Positions 16,898 to 23,057 of a DNA stretch of 23,815 nt are shown in pieces (the stretch's first letter is position 1; each line of letters opens with the position of its first letter). Under the pieces are notes generated by a model. The model was given only the letters and a program-made list of their open reading frames with translations. It made no database searches and was not told the origin of the DNA. A program made the position numbers and the translations under genes. Origin of the DNA: CAKQOE01 sp051892195 (GTDB lineage: Bacteria > Bacillota > Clostridia > Peptostreptococcales > Anaerovoracaceae); assembly GCA_051892195.1 (NCBI GenBank), contig JBJFFZ010000014.1, forward strand, positions 1 to 23,815, in the 5' to 3' direction.

Positions 16898-18046
16898 TCA
16901 TTCGCCCCGAAGTCCCGCAACCACTCTGGTGACTGCATCGATGATCCGGTCAGCCTCTTCTTCGGTGTTGTAGCGTCCCAGGGAGATCCGCACAGAGCCG
17001 TGGGCCATTTCATAGGGAATCCCCATGGCTAAAAGCACGTGGCTCGGATCCAGAGACCCGGAGGAGCATGCGGAGCCGGAAGAAGCGGCAACTCCTTCCA
17101 GATCCAGATCAAAGATCAGGGACTGGCCGTCCACCTTCGCAAAGGAGACGTTCACATTGCCCGGAAGACGGTTTACGGGATCGCCGTTGAGCCGGGAATC
17201 GTGGATCTTCAGAAGCCCCTCTGCGATTCTGTCCCTCATGGCACAAAGGCGCCGGGCCTTGCTTTCCATCTCGCTGCAGGCAATTTCAAAGGCCTTTGCC
17301 ATCCCGATGATATATGCTACATTTTCTGTTCCTGCCCGGTGTCCCCGCTCCTGAGCGCCGCCGTCCATAAAGTTGTCCGGAAAAACGCCTCTTCTGCAGT
17401 ACAGAAGGCCGATGCCCTTGGGGCCGTTGAACTTGTGGGCGGACATGGACAGAAGATCGATGTTCTGTTCTTTTACATTGATGGGAATCACCCCTGCAGC
17501 CTGAACCGCATCGGTATGAAACAGCACCCCCGCCTCCCGGCAGACGGCGCCGATTTCGGCCACAGGCTGAATGGTGCCCACCTCGTTGTTGGCGTACATC
17601 ACAGACACCAGGGCCGTATCCGGCCGGATGGCTTCCCTCACTGCCTCCGGCGAGACTCTTCCCATGGAGTCCACCGGCAGGTATGTCACCTCAAAGCCCT
17701 CCTTTTCCAGAGTCTGAGCAGAATGCAGGATGGCATGATGCTCAATGGCCGTGGTAATGAGATGACGCTTTCCTTCTGCCGCCGAGAGGCGGCGCAGGGT
17801 CCCCTTCAGGGCCCAGTTGTCGGATTCGGTGCCGCAGGAGGTGAAGAAGATCTCCATGGGGCTTGCCCCCAGAAGAGCCGCCATGGTCTTTCTGGCTCCT
17901 TCGATGGCCTGGTGATTGTCCCTGCCAAATTTATACACGGAGGAAGCGTTTCCGTACTTTTCTTTAAAATACGGCAGCATGGCTTCAAGCACTTCCTCTG
18001 ACATGCGGGTGGTTGCCGCATTGTCGGCGTAAATAAAATCCTTCAT
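16898..18046 (-). CDS. Cysteine desulfurase, IscS/NifS class
   Basis: This PLP enzyme takes sulfur from cysteine as a persulfide. The 382-aa protein begins with FIYADNAATTRMSEEV. It has the histidine motif IEHHAIL (101-107), PLP lysine K205 in SAHKF, and the persulfide cysteine C327 in SSGSACSSG, which is the longer loop typical of class I enzymes. The ATG at 18046 has GGAG 7 nt upstream. The xdhC-like gene ends 14 bp upstream, so the two form an operon. No iscU, thiI or iscR is nearby. This context favours a dedicated role in molybdenum-cofactor sulfuration, as for NifS4 with XdhC in Rhodobacter capsulatus, rather than general Fe-S assembly. Supplying Fe-S clusters or tRNA thiolation remains possible. 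Confidence 0.95.
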   Translation of the reverse strand: MKDFIYADNAATTRMSEEVLEAMLPYFKEKYGNASSVYKFGRDNHQAIEGARKTMAALLGASPMEIFFTSCGTESDNWALKGTLRRLSAAEGKRHLITTAIEHHAILHSAQTLEKEGFEVTYLPVDSMGRVSPEAVREAIRPDTALVSVMYANNEVGTIQPVAEIGAVCREAGVLFHTDAVQAAGVIPINVKEQNIDLLSMSAHKFNGPKGIGLLYCRRGVFPDNFMDGGAQERGHRAGTENVAYIIGMAKAFEIACSEMESKARRLCAMRDRIAEGLLKIHDSRLNGDPVNRLPGNVNVSFAKVDGQSLIFDLDLEGVAASSGSACSSGSLDPSHVLLAMGIPYEMAHGSVRISLGRYNTEEEADRIIDAVTRVVAGLRGE

Positions 18047-18060
18047 GTGCTTCTCCTGTG

Positions 18061-19098
18061 CTATGCTTCCGTGCCGTCCTCGATGAGGGCGTACATCACA
18101 CCGCCGCAGACCATTCCCTCAGACTCTGCCACTTCGCCGGTCATATCGATAAAGACCGTCTTGTAGGTGCCTGTTCCGATAATGTCGATGGCATCCCGGA
18201 TCACAGCGCCCTCGCTGCAGCCGCCGCCGATGCTTCCGGTTACCTGACCTCTCGGGCTCACTGCCATCTTGGCTCCTGCCCCTCTCGGTGTAGAGCCCTT
18301 TGTCTGAATCACCGTAACGATGGCCTTTGGATCGTGGTTTTCTGCCAGATATTCGATGATCTCCATATCCAGATCCGATGCGTTCACATAGCGGGAGCCG
18401 TCCTTATTGTTTTCCGGCAGACGCTTGTACGCAATGATCTCAGAGAGAATAGAAACTGCAATCTCCTCCGGAGTCACCGCACCGATGCTCAGACCGATCG
18501 GCGTGCAGATGCGGTCCATGTTTTCCCGGCTGTAGCCTTCCGCCTCCAGCATTTCCAGAAGTCCCTTCACCCGGCGCCTGGAGCCGATGAGCCCCAGATA
18601 CGTCGGCTGCTTGCCCGGCAGAATCGCTCTCAGGCAGTCTCCGTCATGCACATGGCCTCTTGTGATGATCACCACATAGTCATAAGGGGTAATCTTCAGC
18701 TTTTCGATGCTGTTTTCAAAGGTGTCACAAAGCACCTGGGCCGCCCACGGGAAGCGCTCCTCGTTTGCAAAAGCAGGCCGGTCATCGCATACATACACGC
18801 TGAAGCCGCACTTTGCAGCAAATTCGCATACAGGAAGCGCGATGTGTCCCCCTCCCAGAATGATCAGACGTTCCTTTGGAAGAATCGGCTCCTGCAGGAA
18901 GAAATCCTCCCCGGACTTCACTGCAACCGGCGCCACCATGTTGTTGCCCTTTGCATCCACGGTGCCCTCTACTTCCCCTAAAGACCGGGTAAGCCCCTCG
19001 GAAATGTTCCCTTCGCTGCCGGTAATATTTGTATTCAGAGAAACACTCTCCCCTTCTGCAATCCGCTCCAGCATTTCTGCATAAATATTTTTCTTCAT
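18061..19098 (-). CDS. XdhC/CoxI-family molybdenum-hydroxylase maturation protein, domains in swapped order
   Basis: XdhC-type proteins bind molybdenum cofactor and help to sulfurate and insert it into xanthine-dehydrogenase-like enzymes. This 345-aa protein carries the Rossmann XdhC_C domain first (LGGGHIALPVCEFAAKCGFSVYVCDDRP, 81-108; GLIGSRRRV, 169-177; IGAVTPEEIAVSIL, 205-218). The XdhC_CoxI domain comes last (IQTKGSTPRGAGAKM, then GSIGGGCSEGAV with C294 and MVCGGVMYALIE with C331). In classic XdhC the CoxI domain is N-terminal. The first 60 residues are not clearly assignable. AGGAGG lies upstream of the ATG at 19098. The cysteine desulfurase follows in the operon. No hydroxylase subunit is in the window. 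Confidence 0.92.
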   Translation of the reverse strand: MKKNIYAEMLERIAEGESVSLNTNITGSEGNISEGLTRSLGEVEGTVDAKGNNMVAPVAVKSGEDFFLQEPILPKERLIILGGGHIALPVCEFAAKCGFSVYVCDDRPAFANEERFPWAAQVLCDTFENSIEKLKITPYDYVVIITRGHVHDGDCLRAILPGKQPTYLGLIGSRRRVKGLLEMLEAEGYSRENMDRICTPIGLSIGAVTPEEIAVSILSEIIAYKRLPENNKDGSRYVNASDLDMEIIEYLAENHDPKAIVTVIQTKGSTPRGAGAKMAVSPRGQVTGSIGGGCSEGAVIRDAIDIIGTGTYKTVFIDMTGEVAESEGMVCGGVMYALIEDGTEA

Positions 19099-19124
19099 TT
19101 TGTCAAACCTCCTGTATATGCTGC

Positions 19125-19139
19125 GCCGGCTCTGCCGGC
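19125..19139 (-). other. Hairpin in xdhC leader
   Basis: GCCGGC, a 3-nt loop and GCCGGC form a 6-bp GC-rich stem in the 5' leader, about 15 nt upstream of the xdhC ribosome binding site. It may influence translation or mRNA stability. Confidence 0.4.
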
Positions 19140-19166
19140 AGAAATATTTTGCTCGTATCTCATATG

Positions 19167-19195
19167 ATTATATCCACCCCGGGGTTATTTGTAAA
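19167..19195 (-). promoter_or_regulatory. Promoter of the xdhC-desulfurase operon
   Basis: On the minus strand TTTACA (19195-19190) and TATAAT (19172-19167) are separated by 17 bp. The spacer contains a perfect 10-bp palindrome ACCCCGGGGT (19176-19185), a possible operator. The leader to the ATG is about 60 nt. Confidence 0.7.
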
Positions 19196-19257
19196 ACGGA
19201 GAATCAAATATTTTTAACTCAACTATTTCAAACAAAATCACCCGGATTCAATAAAAA

Positions 19258-19286
19258 TTGACAAGGCCCGAAATTAATCGTATAAT
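19258..19286 (+). promoter_or_regulatory. Consensus promoter of the cold-shock gene
   Basis: TTGACA (19258-19263) and TATAAT (19281-19286) are perfect consensus boxes separated by 17 bp. Transcription should begin near 19293, leaving a leader of about 100 nt, typical of cold-shock genes. It is divergent from the xdhC promoter. Confidence 0.85.
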
Positions 19287-19306
19287 ATTACGGTAAAACA
19301 GCATGT

Positions 19307-19343
19307 CCGATGATTCACATTTTCTGAAGATCAAAGGCATCGG
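19307..19343 (+). promoter_or_regulatory. Structured cold-shock leader element
   Basis: CCGATG (19307-19312) can pair with CATCGG (19338-19343) in the long leader of the cold-shock gene. Such leaders in csp mRNAs refold with temperature. The pairing is short, so only a possible role is claimed. Confidence 0.35.
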
Positions 19344-19393
19344 TGATTTACAGTTTTATTTCTTTGGGGAATGTTGATTCAGGAGGTGTTCTT

Positions 19394-19609
19394 ATGAACA
19401 ACGGAACAGTAAAGTGGTTTAATGCAGAAAAAGGTTACGGATTCATTGAAGACGGCGAAACCGGAAAGGATGTATTCGTTCATTTTTCTTCCATTATCGC
19501 AGATGGTTTCAGAACCTTAAACGAAGGACAGAAGGTTACGTTTGAAACAGAACCGGATCCTAAAAATGCAGACAAGATGAGAGCTGTAAACGTAAAGGCA
19601 GTTGAATAA
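19394..19609 (+). CDS. Cold-shock protein, CspA family
   Basis: This is a 71-aa single cold-shock domain that binds single-stranded nucleic acid and acts as an RNA chaperone. RNP1 is KGYGFI (13-18) and RNP2 is VFVHF (27-31); the start GTVKWFNAEKGYGF is canonical. The length is the family norm. The ATG at 19394 has AGGAGG with 7-nt spacing; an in-frame extension upstream is only leader. The gene stands alone, with its own consensus promoter and terminator, between the xdhC operon and the AT-rich phosphonate-type operon. It is probably highly expressed. Confidence 0.97.
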   Translation: MNNGTVKWFNAEKGYGFIEDGETGKDVFVHFSSIIADGFRTLNEGQKVTFETEPDPKNADKMRAVNVKAVE

Positions 19610-19650
19610 CATCAGTTAAACCCGGGGCTGTCGCACGAATAAATGGAAGC

Positions 19651-19676
19651 GATAGCCTCTTGTCATAAGAGTTATC
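19651..19676 (+). other. Hairpin upstream of the cold-shock terminator
   Basis: CTCTT and AAGAG form a 5-bp stem with a 5-nt loop, extended by GATA/TATC across small bulges. It lies between the cold-shock stop codon and the terminator hairpin. The bases before it include GGGGCTGTCGCAC (19624-19636), which looks like an insertion-sequence end. Confidence 0.35.
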
Positions 19677-19682
19677 CTTTCA

Positions 19683-19710
19683 CTTGCTTGTAACAAGCAA
19701 GATTCTTTTT
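19683..19710 (+). terminator. Terminator of the cold-shock gene
   Basis: CTTGCTTG and CAAGCAAG form a perfect 8-bp stem with a 3-nt TAA loop, followed by ATTCTTTTT. It lies 73 bp after the stop codon. Confidence 0.75.
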
Positions 19711-19723
19711 AAGAATACAGAAC

Positions 19724-19748
19724 AAAAAAGCTCTGCCCTCTGGAGAGC
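19724..19748 (-). terminator. Terminator of the phnE-ADH-chrA operon
   Basis: On the minus strand GCTCT (19748-19744) pairs with AGAGC (19734-19730) and is followed directly by TTTTTT. It faces the cold-shock terminator and lies about 100 bp after the last chrA stop codon. The remaining intergenic DNA (19749-19845) is AT-rich with no gene. Confidence 0.65.
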
Positions 19749-19845
19749 CGCGAATTCTTGTAAAATTGTATTATACGACATAACAAATTACAATCTACAG
19801 GTGTGGACAAAAATCTGGATCTGACTCATTGATTTTTTTGTTCAC

Positions 19846-20421
19846 TTAGTTTCTGCAGTTCAATAACAAATACACTGCTATTCCAATAATCCCAGATCCA
19901 AAGATAATCTCTATCGGATTCACCTTGAACTTCCGCAGAAGTACAAGGCACGCTATAAATATCGCACCCTCCACAAATCGAAAATCGGATATTACCATTT
20001 CTGAAAGCGATGTGTTGAAAAGCGCAAGCAAAAGTAATGAAAGAGCGGCTGATGCAATCATGGCAACGATTGTCGGGTGCAGTCCAATGAGCACTCCCTG
20101 TACAATACTCAGGTTACGGAATTTCATATACATGCAAGATAATGCAAGGACAATGAGGATCGAAGGGAAAATACATCCTAAAGTACACACGACCGCACCC
20201 GGCAGTCCCGCAATCTGATGTCCCACAAAAGTAGCACAATTCACCACAATCGATCCCGGTGTTATCTCCGCCATTGTAATCAAGTCCGCAAACTGACTCA
20301 TTCTCATCCATTGATTCTTTTCCACAATCTCACTCTGAATCAAAGGCATAGCTGCATAACCGCCCCCGAAACTGAAAAGCCCGATTTGAAAAAATGACCA
20401 GAAAAGCTTCAAATATATCAT
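19846..20421 (-). CDS. Chromate-type transporter ChrA, short form, second of a pair
   Basis: This is a 191-aa membrane protein with about five or six hydrophobic segments, the size of one half of full-length ChrA. It carries FSFGGGYAAMPLIQSEIVEKNQWM (17-40) and MAEITPGSIVVNCATFVGHQIAGLPGA, the hallmark Gly-rich and TPG regions of the ChrA family. Short ChrA proteins work as pairs with opposite topology, as with ywrA/ywrB of Bacillus subtilis. The start ATG directly abuts the stop codon of the other half at 20422. Known members move chromate, but the natural substrate is often unknown and could be another oxyanion. It is the last gene of the operon. Confidence 0.9.
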   Translation of the reverse strand: MIYLKLFWSFFQIGLFSFGGGYAAMPLIQSEIVEKNQWMRMSQFADLITMAEITPGSIVVNCATFVGHQIAGLPGAVVCTLGCIFPSILIVLALSCMYMKFRNLSIVQGVLIGLHPTIVAMIASAALSLLLLALFNTSLSEMVISDFRFVEGAIFIACLVLLRKFKVNPIEIIFGSGIIGIAVYLLLNCRN

Positions 20422-21021
20422 TTATTTGCCCTTTCCCGCTCCTGTCATAATGCTATAGAATAACCCAATTGCCGAACAAATCAGTATAAGAACGATTACA
20501 CTGACCTTGAAAAACACATTAGCAACAAATGCAGCAATCATTACTATAATCCACAGAACATTTTTCTTCCTGAATATGTTGGATGCCAGATTAACAACTA
20601 CATCGACAATGACTGCAGCAACCCCTGCTCTCATGACCTGAAGCGCGCATGCGATAATCGCATTGTCCTGGAACTGATTATAAAATACAGAAATAACTGA
20701 AACTATAATCAACGGAGGCAGTACTGCTCCCAGTGAACAGATAAGTGCGCCCGGTATTTTGCGGATACGATAACCGGTAATAACTGCCATATTAACACCT
20801 AAAGGCCCCGGTGCTGACTGTGCGATTGCTGTCATATCCAATATTTCGTCTTCTGATATCCAGTGCAGCTTTTCTGAAAATTTCTGTTTTATCATCCCAA
20901 TGATTACAAACCCTCCTCCAAAAGTGCATGCACTGATTAAAACTATATTTTTGAACAATTTCCAGTAAATCTGTAACTCGGACAATTCATCCAAAGAATT
21001 GTATTCTTTCTGACTTACCAT
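20422..21021 (-). CDS. Chromate-type transporter ChrA, short form, first of a pair
   Basis: This is a 199-aa ChrA half with CTFGGGFVIIGMIKQKFSEKLHWIS near the N-terminus and the APGPLGVNMAV motif, followed by YRIRKIPGALICSLGAVLPPLIIV. Several hydrophobic segments make it an integral membrane protein. I prefer the ATG at 21021 because GAGGA lies 9 nt upstream of it; the ATG at 21030 is directly against that site. It lies 47 bp after the alcohol dehydrogenase gene and abuts the second half. With its partner it should form one oxyanion carrier, possibly for the substrate or product of the upstream genes. Confidence 0.9.
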   Translation of the reverse strand: MVSQKEYNSLDELSELQIYWKLFKNIVLISACTFGGGFVIIGMIKQKFSEKLHWISEDEILDMTAIAQSAPGPLGVNMAVITGYRIRKIPGALICSLGAVLPPLIIVSVISVFYNQFQDNAIIACALQVMRAGVAAVIVDVVVNLASNIFRKKNVLWIIVMIAAFVANVFFKVSVIVLILICSAIGLFYSIMTGAGKGK

Positions 21022-21068
21022 AGAGCCCATTCCTCATGAATAAAAAAGAGTAAAGATCATAGTAACGA

Positions 21069-22187
21069 TTATTTCAAAACTGTAATATTCCCACTGGAAA
21101 ATTCCCCCAAAATGTCTGTATAAAGTGAGACAAGATTCTGTTTACTGGGTATGATCGGATTGTTCTTGAGACGTGTAGCATTTACTGAATGTACAAGCAA
21201 AGGGATATCTTCAAAATTGACAGTTATACTTTCTTCACGGAACAGTTCTCGATTCATTTTTTTCAGAAATTCAACTGCCTCCAACGGCGTTTTACACTTT
21301 AATGTACAGGCAATGTCTTTAAATACCTGCATAAGATTCTTATTATCTTTTGAATTCATTATCATATATTCCCACACATAAGGCAGGCATACAAAGGCTG
21401 CTCTGCCATGAGGTATCTTATAGAGACTCGTCAGCTTATAACTCATTGCATGCGCTGCCGTAGTTTGCGTAATATTAATTGCCTGTCCGGCAAGGTTCGA
21501 TCCGATCATCATATTATCCGCACACACTTGATCTCCAATAAGATAACCACCTGTATTTTCCATAATCATAGCAACTGCCTTCTGCGAAATAATACGGCTT
21601 TCTTCAGTTGCATTTACTGACCACCACGATTCAATTCCCTGACACAGTGCATCCAGCATCGTACATTTTTTCTGATAAAGAGGAAGGGTCTGTAAATTTC
21701 TCGCATCAATCAGAGCATAATCAGGAATCAGAGTATCATCCGTAACCGACTGCTTTTCGCCCTTGTAGTAAACAACAGCATACCGTGTTGATTCACTGCC
21801 TGTTCCGGCAGTTGTAGGTACCGCAATAAATGGCGTATCATTTTCAGGAAATTTTTGTGTCAAATAAAGCTCGTTGTCTGACATTTTTGAAAATGCTTTA
21901 ATACACTTTGCCGTATCGATTGCACTGCCACCGCCTATAGCTATAATTCCGTCACATCTCCCGGATTTAAATAGTTTTACACCCTCGCAAACCTCATCGT
22001 ATAACGGATTTGAGGAAAAGGAATTGAATGTCACAGCAATGTTTTCTATTTTTCCATACTCATCACATGTGCTAAGTGACTCGAATGCAGCATCACACAC
22101 GAGCATAAAGCGTTTTATCTTATGCCTGACTGATATTTTATTTATCACATCGAATGGATTTTTATTTATCATAATCTCCTGTTGCAT
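21069..22187 (-). CDS. Iron-type alcohol dehydrogenase, similar to phosphonoacetaldehyde reductase
   Basis: This is a 372-aa group III alcohol dehydrogenase. The NAD(P) loop is IGGGSAIDTAK (84-94) and PTTAGTGSEST (124-134) follows. Metal-site positions, by comparison with FucO, are D179, Q183 (normally His), H246 and H260 (IPHG). The segment TMLDALCQGIESWWSVNATEES with HAMSYKLTSLYKIPHG resembles the branch that includes phosphonoacetaldehyde reductase, from memory of the family and not from a search. Neighbouring phnE genes fit a C2-phosphonate aldehyde substrate; sulfoacetaldehyde or a simple aldehyde is the alternative. I use the ATG at 22187 because AGAGG lies 8 nt upstream; a TTG at 22208 extends it by 7 codons. 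It follows phnE by 24 bp. Confidence 0.88.
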   Translation of the reverse strand: MQQEIMINKNPFDVINKISVRHKIKRFMLVCDAAFESLSTCDEYGKIENIAVTFNSFSSNPLYDEVCEGVKLFKSGRCDGIIAIGGGSAIDTAKCIKAFSKMSDNELYLTQKFPENDTPFIAVPTTAGTGSESTRYAVVYYKGEKQSVTDDTLIPDYALIDARNLQTLPLYQKKCTMLDALCQGIESWWSVNATEESRIISQKAVAMIMENTGGYLIGDQVCADNMMIGSNLAGQAINITQTTAAHAMSYKLTSLYKIPHGRAAFVCLPYVWEYMIMNSKDNKNLMQVFKDIACTLKCKTPLEAVEFLKKMNRELFREESITVNFEDIPLLVHSVNATRLKNNPIIPSKQNLVSLYTDILGEFSSGNITVLK

Positions 22188-22211
22188 ACACAAAACCTCT
22201 TCGATCAAACA

Positions 22212-23057
22212 TCATTTTACTTTTTCTTTTATTTTGGTGGAGCCCATTTCCAGGAGGACAACCGTAATTACAACAATGTATGTCAGCGCCCCCATCTCTC
22301 TCAGATCAAAATAGAAGCTGCCTGCCATGTAGAGGTTAAATCCGATTCCTCCTGCGCCTGCAGCAGCCCCCATTGCAACTGCATTTGTAAAATTGATTTC
22401 AAATCTCATGAATGTCCATGCAACCATATAGCTTATGCTTGACGGCAAAACTGCCTGCGTCACAATCTGCCAGAAATCCGCACCGCTTGATCTTAACGCT
22501 TCTATTGTTCCGTCATCAATTTCTTCAATTGCCTCCGAATACACCTTTGTAAGATATGCGAAACTGTGAAATGTCAGGCCCACAACTGCGGCAACACTTC
22601 CAAGTCCTGCCGAAACAGCAAATATCAATACCCAAAGCACAGTGGGCACTGCTCTCACCAGCGCAACCACACTTTTCATGATATTAGCTACATGAGGATT
22701 GGAAATATTCTTTGCACAAAGAAGAGAGCAAAAAAAAGCCAATATCATTCCGAATACAGTAGATAATGCTCCGAGGCAGAAAGTGACTAACAGCTGATAT
22801 AAAAGTTCTGTCAAACCCGTTCTGGAAAGCTGTGGTGCCAGGAATACTGTTTTAAAATTTGCAAAGGTATCAGCAATCGTCTGACCCAAATCAATGTTTT
22901 TATAGTCAAAGGTAAAAAATGCCACTGCGGATATGGCTGCAAGGGATATGACAAGGAGTTTGACTGCATAATTACTTTTACTTTTAGCAGAAATTCGGAT
23001 CTTACCGCTTATCGTTCTTTCTAATCCGCCGAAATCAGTAATTGTACTCGCATTCAT
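22212..23057 (-). CDS. phnE: PhnE-type ABC permease, second of two
   Basis: This is a 281-aa membrane permease of the phosphonate/phosphite importer class. The first 30 residues are cytoplasmic. Hydrophobic segments lie at about 31-50, 85-115, 130-168, 205-245 and 257-272. The ATPase-contact loop is EAIEEIDDGTIEALRSSGADFWQIV (175-199), with the glycine in the usual place. Its start codon overlaps the upstream gene's environment as TAATG: its stop and start are arranged so that neighbouring permeases are translated in sequence. PhnE proteins serve phosphonates, phosphite or related anions; the binding protein and ATPase must lie outside the window. The strand order is partner permease, this gene, then the dehydrogenase. 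Confidence 0.88.
   Translation of the reverse strand: MNASTITDFGGLERTISGKIRISAKSKSNYAVKLLVISLAAISAVAFFTFDYKNIDLGQTIADTFANFKTVFLAPQLSRTGLTELLYQLLVTFCLGALSTVFGMILAFFCSLLCAKNISNPHVANIMKSVVALVRAVPTVLWVLIFAVSAGLGSVAAVVGLTFHSFAYLTKVYSEAIEEIDDGTIEALRSSGADFWQIVTQAVLPSSISYMVAWTFMRFEINFTNAVAMGAAAGAGGIGFNLYMAGSFYFDLREMGALTYIVVITVVLLEMGSTKIKEKVK

Noticed and set aside
17039..18001. Plus-strand open frame (320 codons) opposite the cysteine desulfurase
   Set aside because: It lies within a certain gene on the opposite strand, and no motif or ribosome binding site supports it.
19099..19257. Molybdenum-cofactor riboswitch upstream of xdhC
   Set aside because: The promoter leaves a leader of only about 60 nt, too short for the known Moco motif.
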